Source of the DNA: Eubacterium sp. UBA4343 | GTDB lineage: Bacteria; Bacillota; Clostridia; Lachnospirales; Lachnospiraceae | Length of the DNA: 12,374 nt | Direction of reading: 5' to 3' | Assembly: GCA_002394235.1 (NCBI GenBank) | Contig: DGTF01000041.1 | Location: forward strand, 1-12,374 | Shown here: piece after piece, positions 6,193-12,374 of the stretch | How the letters are laid out: the number at the start of each line of letters is the position of its first letter | Position numbering within the stretch: the stretch's first letter is position 1 | Position numbers and translations under genes: made by a program | Notes under the pieces: model-generated | The model's database searches: none | Seen by the model: only the letters and a program-made list of their open reading frames with translations | Told to the model about the DNA's origin: nothing

Positions 6193-7617
6193 ATGATAAA
6201 GGATAAGAAATCAGAAAAATCTTTCAGAAAAGCCCGGATTTCATTGCCTGTGCTGCTGCTTGGCGCCACGCTGCTGTTTCCGGGCTGCGGGAACGCCTCT
6301 GACAGTGCCTATGCCAGCGGAATGTCAGCTCTGAAATCCGAAGATTACAACACCGCTATTACGAATTTTCAGTCGGCTGTTGATTCCGAGGGGAGAGAGG
6401 CAGAAGGATACCGCGGGCTTGGCATCGCTTATCTCCATCTCGGCGACTACAAGGATGCCGTAAACGCTTTCTCCAAATCGCTGGCAGCGATAAAATATCC
6501 GCGTCAGAACAGGTCCTTCCGCGAAGATGTTCTCTTTTACCAGGCGCAGGCTTATGTAGAAGAGCAGCAGTATGACAATGCCATGACGATTTACAATGAA
6601 TTGATCAAGTCAGAGGAACACGCCGGACAGGCCTTTCTGCTGCGGGGAAAACTTTACGCCCTCGAGAATAAATTCGGCCAGGCAGGACAGGATTTTCAAA
6701 AGGCGTTGGAGCTGGACAACTCTTATGAGATTTATCTGGAAATCTATGACATCTATGTGCAGAACAACCGGCAGGCAGACGGAGCCGCATTTTTAAAGGA
6801 TGCCTTAAATCAGAAGCCGTCCGAATCTGATGATTACTATCAGCTCGGACGGATCTGCTATGAACTCAAGGATTACGGCAAGGCAGAAAAATATCTCAAG
6901 AAAGCCATAGAAAAAAATATCCCCGGTGCCGTCATGCTGCTCGGAAGAGTCTACTCCGACACCGGAGACTATGACAGCGCAGAAGATTTGTATCAGAGCT
7001 GTATTGACAATGACACCTCCGTTTCTTTGGGATACAACGGCCTGGCTCTGATCGCTATCATGAAAGGCAATTATGACGATGCACTTCAGAAGATTCAGGC
7101 AGGGCTCGACACCGATGAGGCGGAGTATAAGGAAGAGCTGCTTTATAACGAAATCATCGCCTATGAGAAGAAGCTTGATTTCAAAACCGCTGCCTCGAAG
7201 ATGGAAAGTTTTCTCAAATCCTATCCGACGAACCAGAAAGCTGTACAGGAGAATCTGTTCCTGCAGAGCCGCGTAACGGAGACAGAGGCAACAGCATCCG
7301 AGAACGTTACAAGTTCCTCCGGCAGTTCTTCCTCCCCGTCCGACGTCAGCGATACACAGAGCGAAGCATCCGGCAGCACACAATCCGAAACGACAGATAC
7401 CGCCGATACGGATCAATCCAACGCGTCATACAATTCCGCAGGTGAAGGTCAGAGCAGCGGCGGTGATTCCGGTTCATACCAGGAAACTGTCGATGCGGAC
7501 AACGATGGTTACGACGATAATACCGGCGTCTACTATGGTACTGTCTACGGCACAGATACCAGCACCTATGGCAATTACGATTCTGCCGGCTACTACGACG
7601 GAAGCACCGGGTATTAA
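6193..7617 (+). CDS. TPR-repeat lipoprotein with low-complexity Ca-loop/Tyr-Gly tail
   Basis: A 474-residue surface lipoprotein of unknown role. Basic residues 1-15 and a hydrophobic stretch (16-30) lead to C32 in LLFPGCGN, a lipobox with G at -1, so it should be lipidated and anchored outside the membrane. Residues 37-350 hold about eight tetratricopeptide-like repeats, for example SAYASGMSALKSEDYNTA, AYLHLGDYKDAV, QLGRICYELKDYGKAEKY and GYNGLALIAIMKGNYDDA, which usually serve as protein-binding scaffolds. From 364 the protein becomes a Ser/Thr/Asp linker, then a Ca-binding-type loop DADNDGYDD (434-442), and a tail rich in Tyr, Gly, Asp and Thr to the end. ATG 6193 is chosen because it begins the signal peptide; AGAGGT lies 9 nt upstream. 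A stronger GGAGGGG at 6160-6166 has no usual start codon at proper distance. hflX follows after 37 nt. Confidence 0.88.
   Translation: MIKDKKSEKSFRKARISLPVLLLGATLLFPGCGNASDSAYASGMSALKSEDYNTAITNFQSAVDSEGREAEGYRGLGIAYLHLGDYKDAVNAFSKSLAAIKYPRQNRSFREDVLFYQAQAYVEEQQYDNAMTIYNELIKSEEHAGQAFLLRGKLYALENKFGQAGQDFQKALELDNSYEIYLEIYDIYVQNNRQADGAAFLKDALNQKPSESDDYYQLGRICYELKDYGKAEKYLKKAIEKNIPGAVMLLGRVYSDTGDYDSAEDLYQSCIDNDTSVSLGYNGLALIAIMKGNYDDALQKIQAGLDTDEAEYKEELLYNEIIAYEKKLDFKTAASKMESFLKSYPTNQKAVQENLFLQSRVTETEATASENVTSSSGSSSSPSDVSDTQSEASGSTQSETTDTADTDQSNASYNSAGEGQSSGGDSGSYQETVDADNDGYDDNTGVYYGTVYGTDTSTYGNYDSAGYYDGSTGY
7492..7614 (+). other. Ca-loop and Tyr/Gly tail of the lipoprotein
   Basis: This part of the lipoprotein gene encodes DADNDGYDD and the following 32 residues. 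The DxDxDGxxD pattern is that of the Ca-binding loops of EF-hands, dockerins and thrombospondin type 3 repeats; here there is one loop without recognisable flanking helices. The tail alternates Tyr with Gly, Thr, Asp and Ser (GVYYGTVYG, STYGNYD, AGYYDGSTGY) and should be disordered and exposed. Confidence 0.6.
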
Positions 7618-7654
7618 GCGGCAGCCTGAATGAACAGATGGATGGACAGCAGAT

Positions 7655-8890
7655 ATGTTTGACAATGCAGAGACAAGGGAACGGGTCATCCTGGTCGCCG
7701 TCAACACCGGCGATGAGGCAGAGACCCGTGATTCCCTGAACGAACTTAAGGCACTTGCAGAGACGGCGGGTGTCGAAACGGTGACTATGGTTCTCCAGAA
7801 CCGGGAGAACCCGGATCCCGGGACCTACATCGGGAAGGGAAAAATCGAGGAAATCGCCGGCATGCTGGAAATGCTTCAGGCAGACGCCATTATTACAGAC
7901 GACGAGCTTTCCCCAGCACAGATGAACAACCTGGCGGAGGAATTAAACTGCAGAGTATACGACCGCACAATGCTCATTCTGGACATTTTTGCCCAAAGAG
8001 CCCGGACAAGCGAGGGAAAAATTCAGGTCGAGCTGGCACAGCTCCGCTACCGTCAGCAGCATCTGGTAGGAATGCGTTCCTACCTTTCCCGCCTTGGCGG
8101 CGGTATCGGAACCCGTGGACCCGGCGAGAAGAAGCTGGAAATTGACAGACGGCTGATTGCGGAACGAATCAGCGCCCTGAGAGCGGAGCTGAAGAAGGTC
8201 GAGGAGCATCGGGAGGTGCTCCGTCAGGGAAGAAAAAAGACAAATATTAAAACCGCGGCGATCGTAGGCTATACCAACGCAGGAAAATCCACCCTGCTCA
8301 ATACCCTCACAAACGCAGGCGTTCTGGAAGAGGACGAGCTGTTTGCGACTCTCGACCCCACAACAAGACTTCTGAGCCTGCCCGAGGGCGGACAGATTCT
8401 CCTGACCGATACGGTAGGATTTATCCGAAAGCTCCCGCATACCCTTATTGACGCCTTCCACAACACATTGGAGGAAGCCGCTCTCGCCGACTACATCATC
8501 CATGTGGCAGATGCTTCCAGTCCGCATCTGGAACAGCAGATGCAGGTCGTCTACCAGACCCTGCATGAGCTGGACGCGGACCGGAAAAAGATCATCACCC
8601 TCTTCAACAAGCAGGACATGGTCTCTCCCGGCGTCCACATGCATGATCACCACGCCGATTATGTTATACCGGTCTCCGCTAAGTTCGGGGACGGACTGGA
8701 TTCCTTCAGACAGATTCTGGAAAAAATCATCCGGGAAGACCAGATTCACATAGAGAGAACTTTTCCTTATGGCGATGCCGGAAAAATTGCGCTGATTCGC
8801 CAGTCCGGAACACTTCTGGAAGAAAAATATCTTCCAGAGGGGATCCGCATCGAAGCATATGTTCCGCAGGAAATCTACGGAAAACTATAA
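7655..8890 (+). CDS. hflX: GTPase HflX
   Basis: HflX is a ribosome-associated GTPase that binds the large subunit and splits or rescues stalled and heat-damaged 70S ribosomes. The 411-residue product has the family-specific N-terminal domain with NPDPGTYIGKGK (52-63) and VYDRTMLILDIFAQRA (101-116). The linker LGGGIGTRGPGEKKLEIDRR (147-166) comes next. The GTPase domain has G1 GYTNAGKS (205-212), the switch I segment FATLDPTTR (230-238), G3 DTVGF (252-256), G4 NKQD (318-321) and G5 SAK (341-343). All catalytic motifs are intact. The ribosome binding site is weak (GGA near 7643), but no other in-frame start lies nearby. It sits 37 nt after the lipoprotein gene and 28 nt before the peptidase gene, so transcription with one or both is likely; I see no promoter of its own. 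Confidence 0.97.
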   Translation: MFDNAETRERVILVAVNTGDEAETRDSLNELKALAETAGVETVTMVLQNRENPDPGTYIGKGKIEEIAGMLEMLQADAIITDDELSPAQMNNLAEELNCRVYDRTMLILDIFAQRARTSEGKIQVELAQLRYRQQHLVGMRSYLSRLGGGIGTRGPGEKKLEIDRRLIAERISALRAELKKVEEHREVLRQGRKKTNIKTAAIVGYTNAGKSTLLNTLTNAGVLEEDELFATLDPTTRLLSLPEGGQILLTDTVGFIRKLPHTLIDAFHNTLEEAALADYIIHVADASSPHLEQQMQVVYQTLHELDADRKKIITLFNKQDMVSPGVHMHDHHADYVIPVSAKFGDGLDSFRQILEKIIREDQIHIERTFPYGDAGKIALIRQSGTLLEEKYLPEGIRIEAYVPQEIYGKL

Positions 8891-8918
8891 CAGTATTTTA
8901 TCCAAAGGAGGCTCTGAC

Positions 8919-9986
8919 ATGAGCAGAGAAATGATACAGGACATTTTCAAGAAAACCGGAGCGCAGGCTCTTTTCATCACGGATCCTCACAATATGATGT
9001 ATATATCCGGATTCCGCGGGGGCGAGGGTATGGTCTACATATCTCCGAAACAGCAGGTGGTGATCACCGATTCCAGATATACCGAAGCGGCAGCAAAGGA
9101 GAGCAGCTTCACCATCATCGAGGAGAACCGCACACACAAGAGAACGCAGATTCTGCGTGAGCTGCTGGCGGTTGATGGCGCTGAAATTGTCGGATATGAG
9201 GATAAGTTCATGCGCTGCTATGAATTCAGCCGTCTCACGAACGCTCTCCCGGAAATTCAGCAGTGGCTTCCGCTCGATGAAAGCATCGATCTGATCCGAC
9301 AGATCAAAACCCCCGAGGAGCTCCGTCTGATTGCCCGCGCAGAATCCATCGGAGACGCTGCCTTTACCGAAATTCTGAAGTTCCTGAAGCCCGGTGTCAC
9401 CGAACTGGAAACCGCGGCAGAGCTGGAGTATCAGATGAAGCGTCACGGCGCACAGGGCTTCTCCTTCAATACCATCACGGCATCCGGAATCAACTCCTCC
9501 ATGCCGCATGCAGTTCCTTCCTCGAAGAAGATCGAAAGCGGAGATTTTGTAACCATGGACTTCGGCTGCACCTACGAAGGTTACTGCTCAGACATGACAC
9601 GTACCGTTGTTGTCGGAAAGGCAAACGAAAAGCAGAAGGAAATCTATACAACGGTTCTTGAGGCGCAGAACGCCGCTCTCAACGGAATCCACGCAGGACT
9701 TACCGGACAGCAGTGTGACGAGCTTGCCAGAAGCGTGATCCGGAATGCCGGTTACGGAGACAATTTCGGGCACGGACTGGGTCATGGTGTCGGCCTCTAC
9801 ATCCACGAGGAGCCCCGCTTTTCTCCGCTTGACAGCTCCGTCATCCAGGAGAACATGGTGATCTCAGTGGAGCCCGGTATCTATGTTCCGGGATTCGGCG
9901 GCGTGCGGATTGAAGATCTGGTTGTCATCAAAAAGGACGGCATTGATGATCTCTCGCATTCCCCGAGAGAACTGATTGAACTCTGA
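8919..9986 (+). CDS. Xaa-Pro aminopeptidase (M24 family)
   Basis: A cytosolic metallopeptidase of family M24B, which releases N-terminal residues that precede proline. The 355-residue product has an N-terminal creatinase-like domain (1-125) and a pita-bread catalytic domain. All five metal ligands are present: D214 in MDFGCTYEG, D225 in CSDMTRT, H289 in GHGLGHGVGL, E318 in SVEPGIYVPG and E332 in RIEDLVV. H197 in MPHAVPS is the usual substrate-binding histidine. The size matches the short Bacillota enzymes (YqhT/PapA type), not E. coli PepP of about 440 residues. AAAGGAGG at 8904-8911 fixes ATG 8919; an earlier in-frame start at 8859 overlaps hflX and lacks a site. In many Bacillota efp follows this gene, but it does not here. 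Exact dipeptide preference is unknown. Confidence 0.94.
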   Translation: MSREMIQDIFKKTGAQALFITDPHNMMYISGFRGGEGMVYISPKQQVVITDSRYTEAAAKESSFTIIEENRTHKRTQILRELLAVDGAEIVGYEDKFMRCYEFSRLTNALPEIQQWLPLDESIDLIRQIKTPEELRLIARAESIGDAAFTEILKFLKPGVTELETAAELEYQMKRHGAQGFSFNTITASGINSSMPHAVPSSKKIESGDFVTMDFGCTYEGYCSDMTRTVVVGKANEKQKEIYTTVLEAQNAALNGIHAGLTGQQCDELARSVIRNAGYGDNFGHGLGHGVGLYIHEEPRFSPLDSSVIQENMVISVEPGIYVPGFGGVRIEDLVVIKKDGIDDLSHSPRELIEL

Positions 9987-10001
9987 TATCGTGAAGATGT
10001 G

Positions 10002-10028
10002 CCGCAGGTGTCAGTGTCACAAATGCGG
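10002..10028 (+). other. Hairpin downstream of the peptidase gene
   Basis: CCGCA (10002-10006) pairs with TGCGG (10024-10028), with GTG and CAC able to pair inside. It is followed by AAAAGG, not a T-run, so it is not a standard terminator on the + strand. Confidence 0.35.
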
Positions 10029-10044
10029 AAAAGGCTGTCCGGCT

Positions 10045-10084
10045 CTTATACGGAAAGGCTGGCACTTATACGGAAATGCTTGAC
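10045..10084 (+). repeat. 20-bp tandem repeat abutting the purO promoter
   Basis: Two adjacent 20-bp units start with CTTATACGGAAA: 10045-10064 (ending GGCTGGCA) and 10065-10084 (ending TGCTTGAC). A degenerate relative, AATGCGGAAAAGGCTG, precedes them. The second unit runs into the TTGACA -35 element at 10080-10085, so a protein bound to the repeats would contact polymerase. Two copies could also be chance slippage. Confidence 0.6.
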
Positions 10085-10108
10085 AATTATCTTTCTGCTA
10101 CGTAATAT
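10080..10108 (+). promoter_or_regulatory. Promoter of purO
   Basis: A perfect TTGACA (10080-10085), a 17-nt spacer and TAATAT (10103-10108). It is the strongest-looking promoter in the window. Transcription would start near 10115, leaving a leader of about 130 nt before purO. That leader contains the hairpin GAATCC-CGC-GGATTC (10198-10212). I recognise no purine or PRPP riboswitch in it. Confidence 0.8.
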
Positions 10109-10247
10109 AAAAGGTGACTCTTGAAAACTATATATAGTGGTCAGAAATGACGCAGGCGGCACATCATGTTATCCAGACGCTCCCCGGCTATTCTCCGGAA
10201 TCCCGCGGATTCATGTCGTGTCCAGGAATCACAGGAGGAAGCTATTG

Positions 10248-10964
10248 ATGCAGAAGATCAATCTGTCAGACGAATTGAAAAGCAACGCCTACCCCGGCCG
10301 TGGAATTGTAATCGGACGTTCAGCCAACGGAAGATATGCAGCCACGGCTTATTTTATCATGGGCAGAAGCGCAAACAGCCGTAACCGAGTATTTGTCAAA
10401 GAGGAGGACGGCATCCGTACTCAGGCATTTGATCCTTCCAAAATGGAGGACCCGAGTCTGATCATCTATGCGCCGGTCCGCGTGCTCGACAAAGCACACA
10501 CCATTGTTACCAACGGTGACCAGACCGACACCATTTTCGACGGTATGAAAAAGGGACTTACCTTCGAGCAGAGCCTTCGTTCCCGTGAATTTGAGCCTGA
10601 CGGGCCGAACTACACCCCGCGGATCTCAGGACTTCTGACCGTGGAGAACGGTGTCTTTGGCTACACGATGTCTATTCTGAAAAGCGACAGCGGAAATCCG
10701 GATCAATGTCTGAGATTTACCTTCGATTATCCGAATGCGCCGGCAGGAGAAGGCCACTTTATTTCCACTTATATAACGGACGGTAATCCGCTTCCAAGCT
10801 TTGAGGGCGAGCCGAAGCCTGTCGATGTCCCGGACGATATCGATGCGTGGACCAGCATGATCTGGAGCAGCCTGAACGAAGACAATAAGGTATCGCTCTT
10901 CGTACGCTACATTGACATTCAGAACGGAAGCTTCGAGACCCGGATTGTAAACAAAAATCAGTAA
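10248..10964 (+). CDS. purO: IMP cyclohydrolase, PurO type
   Basis: The 238-residue product matches the PurO/IMP_cyclohyd family (PF07826), which closes the ring of FAICAR to form IMP, the last step of de novo purine synthesis. The opening YPGRGIVIGRSANGRYAATAYFI (15-37 region) followed by MGRSANSRNRVF resembles the family's glycine-rich start and SRS-F-NR segment. PurO was first described in archaea and is unrelated to the IMP cyclohydrolase domain of bacterial PurH. The next gene encodes the preceding enzyme of the pathway without that domain, which strongly supports the call. AGGAGG (10233-10238) lies 9 nt before ATG 10248; an in-frame TTG at 10245 is an alternative start. The family call is from memory of its motifs, so it is somewhat less certain than its neighbours. 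Confidence 0.85.
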   Translation: MQKINLSDELKSNAYPGRGIVIGRSANGRYAATAYFIMGRSANSRNRVFVKEEDGIRTQAFDPSKMEDPSLIIYAPVRVLDKAHTIVTNGDQTDTIFDGMKKGLTFEQSLRSREFEPDGPNYTPRISGLLTVENGVFGYTMSILKSDSGNPDQCLRFTFDYPNAPAGEGHFISTYITDGNPLPSFEGEPKPVDVPDDIDAWTSMIWSSLNEDNKVSLFVRYIDIQNGSFETRIVNKNQ

Positions 10965-11048
10965 CCGTATACGTTCTTTAGAAAACAAAGTGGAACACCG
11001 TATATGCAGCCACTGCAGGAAGCCGCATACACGTTTCCGCAGGAATTG

Positions 11049-11064
11049 ATGTTTTCTGAAACAT
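11049..11064 (+). other. Small inverted repeat upstream of the AICAR formyltransferase gene
   Basis: ATGTTT, TCTG, AAACAT is a perfect 6-bp inverted repeat, 37 nt before the downstream start codon. It could be an operator half-site pair or a minor hairpin. No clear promoter was found between 10965 and 11101, so the gene may be co-transcribed with purO. Confidence 0.35.
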
Positions 11065-11101
11065 ATTCACGATCTTCAAATATTAATACGAGGTGAAGCA
11101 G

Positions 11102-12280
11102 ATGAAAGAATTACAGTTAAAATACGGATGCAACCCGAACCAGAAGCCTTCCCGCATCTATATGGAGGACGGCAGCGAGCTCCCGATCAAGGTAATTTCC
11201 GGCAGACCCGGATACATTAACTTCATGGATGCCTTCAACGGCTACCAGCTCGTTCGTGATCTGAAGAAGAACACCGGTCTTCCGGCAGCAGCCTCCTTCA
11301 AGCATGTATCTCCGGCCGGTGCCGCGGTAGGCCTCCCGCTTTCCGACACGCTGAAGAAGATCTATTTTGTCGATGATATGCCGGAGCTTTCTCCGCTTGC
11401 CTGCGCCTATGTCCGCGCAAGAGGAGCAGACCGCATGTCATCCTTCGGTGATTTCATTTCTCTTTCGGATATCTGCGACGCAAGCACCGCCTCTGTCATC
11501 AAGCGTGAGGTTTCCGACGGTGTCATCGCTCCGGGCTACACCGATGAGGCACTTGAGATTCTTCATCAGAAGAAGAAGGGGAATTATGTTGTCATTCAGA
11601 TCGATCCTGAATACGTGCCGGCACCCCTGGAGAAACGCCAGATCTTCGGCGTCACCTTTGAGCAGGGCCGTCAGGAGCTGGATATCAACGATGAGCTTCT
11701 CTCGAACATCGTGACAAAGAACAAGGATCTTCCGGAATCTGCACTCCGCGATCTGAAAATTTCACTGATTACGCTGAAATACACACAGTCCAATTCCGTC
11801 TGCTTCGTAAAGGACGGACAGGCTATCGGCGTCGGTGCCGGACAGCAGTCCCGTGTACATTGCGTCCGTCTGGCCGGTCAGAAGGCGGACAACTGGTGGA
11901 AACGGCAGAGCCCGCAGGTTCTCAGCCTCCCGTTCAAAGATGACATCCGCCGGGCGGACCGGGACAATGCCATCGACGTATATATCGGCGACGAATACAT
12001 GGACGTACTCCGGGACGGTGAGTGGCAGAAGGTATTCACAGAGAAGCCGCCGGTATTCACCGCAGAAGAGAAGAGAGCATGGCTTGACAAAATGGAGGGC
12101 GTAACCCTCGGTTCGGACGCCTTCTTCCCGTTCTCCGACAACATCGAGAGAGCGAAGAAATCCGGTGTTCAGTACATCGCCGAGCCCGGCGGTTCCATCC
12201 GCGACGACGCTGTCATCGAGTGCTGCGACAAGTACAATATGGTGATGGCATTCACCGGAATCCGCCTCTTCCATCACTGA
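11102..12280 (+). CDS. purH: AICAR formyltransferase, stand-alone (lacks IMP cyclohydrolase domain)
   Basis: The enzyme transfers a formyl group from 10-formyltetrahydrofolate to AICAR, giving FAICAR, the ninth step counted from PRPP. The 392-residue product covers only the AICAR transformylase part of PurH; the usual ~200-residue N-terminal IMP cyclohydrolase domain is missing. The catalytic Lys-His pair is K67-H68 in AASFKHVSPAGAAVG. Other hallmarks are the SNSVCFVKDGQAIGVGAGQQSR region (230-251), RVHCVRLAGQKADNWW (251-266), GSDAFFPFSDNIE (337-349), IAEPGGSIRDD (359-369) and the terminal MAFTGIRLFHH. The start ATG 11102 follows GAGGTG (11090-11095) by 6 nt; a GTG at 11093 lies within that site and is rejected. 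The name purV has been used for stand-alone forms. The missing domain is supplied by purO, 137 nt upstream. Confidence 0.95.
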   Translation: MKELQLKYGCNPNQKPSRIYMEDGSELPIKVISGRPGYINFMDAFNGYQLVRDLKKNTGLPAAASFKHVSPAGAAVGLPLSDTLKKIYFVDDMPELSPLACAYVRARGADRMSSFGDFISLSDICDASTASVIKREVSDGVIAPGYTDEALEILHQKKKGNYVVIQIDPEYVPAPLEKRQIFGVTFEQGRQELDINDELLSNIVTKNKDLPESALRDLKISLITLKYTQSNSVCFVKDGQAIGVGAGQQSRVHCVRLAGQKADNWWKRQSPQVLSLPFKDDIRRADRDNAIDVYIGDEYMDVLRDGEWQKVFTEKPPVFTAEEKRAWLDKMEGVTLGSDAFFPFSDNIERAKKSGVQYIAEPGGSIRDDAVIECCDKYNMVMAFTGIRLFHH

Positions 12281-12281
12281 T

Positions 12282-12301
12282 ATCCGGGACTGTTTCCGGA
12301 T
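12282..12301 (+). other. Small hairpin after the AICAR formyltransferase stop
   Basis: ATCCGG (12282-12287) and CCGGAT (12296-12301) form a perfect 6-bp stem with an 8-nt loop immediately after the stop codon. It stands in tandem with the larger hairpin that follows and has no T-run of its own. Confidence 0.4.
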
Positions 12302-12310
12302 TCTCTGAAA

Positions 12311-12349
12311 AACGTCTCCCGGAACATCTGCGCAGTTCCGGGAGACGTT
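12311..12349. terminator. Terminator hairpin, possibly bidirectional
   Basis: AACGTCTCCCGGAAC (12311-12325) and GTTCCGGGAGACGTT (12335-12349) form a perfect 15-bp stem with a 9-nt loop. On the + strand the following bases are CTGTATTT, a poor U-tract. On the - strand the stem is followed by TTT after its own TT, a better tract. It probably ends the purine transcript and may also serve a convergent gene lying beyond the window. Confidence 0.8.
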
Positions 12350-12374
12350 CTGTATTTACGCGAACAGTGAGCCG

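Noticed and set aside
8859..8918. N-terminal extension of the Xaa-Pro aminopeptidase from 8859
   Set aside because: It overlaps the hflX end and lacks a site; AAAGGAGG sits 7 nt before ATG 8919.
10137..10247. N-terminal extension of purO from a GTG at 10137
   Set aside because: It has no ribosome binding site and the added residues lack similarity; AGGAGG at 10233-10238 supports the start at 10248.
10965..11040. Recurring CCGTATA/CCGCATA motifs between purO and the AICAR formyltransferase gene as an operator array
   Set aside because: The copies are short, degenerate and irregularly spaced (33 and 25 nt), so they are not distinguishable from chance.

Overview
The window looks like a chromosomal housekeeping segment from an anaerobic Bacillota of the class Clostridia, most likely Lachnospiraceae. 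This is inferred from the gene order rho - rpmE - prmC - prfA, strong AGGAGG-type ribosome binding sites, tRNA genes without an encoded CCA, a Rho with a long low-complexity insert, and a PurO-type IMP cyclohydrolase next to a stand-alone AICAR formyltransferase. All recognised genes lie on the + strand. I see no phage, insertion sequence, CRISPR array or toxin system.

Positions 1-196 hold the 3' end of one tRNA, an intrinsic terminator and a complete tRNA-Leu(UAG). A structured leader of about 200 nt with a 43-bp tandem repeat precedes rho (446-2197). This Rho carries about 165 residues of disordered Ser/Arg and Asn/Gln repeats between its N-terminal and RNA-binding domains. A promoter embedded in three direct repeats then drives rpmE (ribosomal protein L31), which ends in a clean terminator. 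After a 405-nt gene-free stretch, a second good promoter precedes prmC and prfA, the methyltransferase and its release-factor substrate, 16 nt apart.

The centre holds a sugar-nucleotidyltransferase-like gene of unknown specificity (5228-6142), a TPR lipoprotein with an unusual Ca-loop and Tyr/Gly tail (6193-7617), the ribosome-associated GTPase hflX (7655-8890) and an M24 Xaa-Pro aminopeptidase (8919-9986). hflX and the peptidase are probably co-transcribed.

The right end has a near-consensus promoter abutting a 20-bp tandem repeat, followed by purO (10248-10964) and an AICAR formyltransferase that lacks the usual IMP cyclohydrolase domain (11102-12280). Together these two supply the last two steps of de novo IMP synthesis, normally done by bifunctional PurH. 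The window closes with a 15-bp perfect hairpin whose better U-tract is on the - strand.

Most of the window is conserved machinery. The parts most worth a second look are the repetitive Rho insert, the split purine module, the lipoprotein tail, and the imperfect direct repeats found just upstream of three genes.
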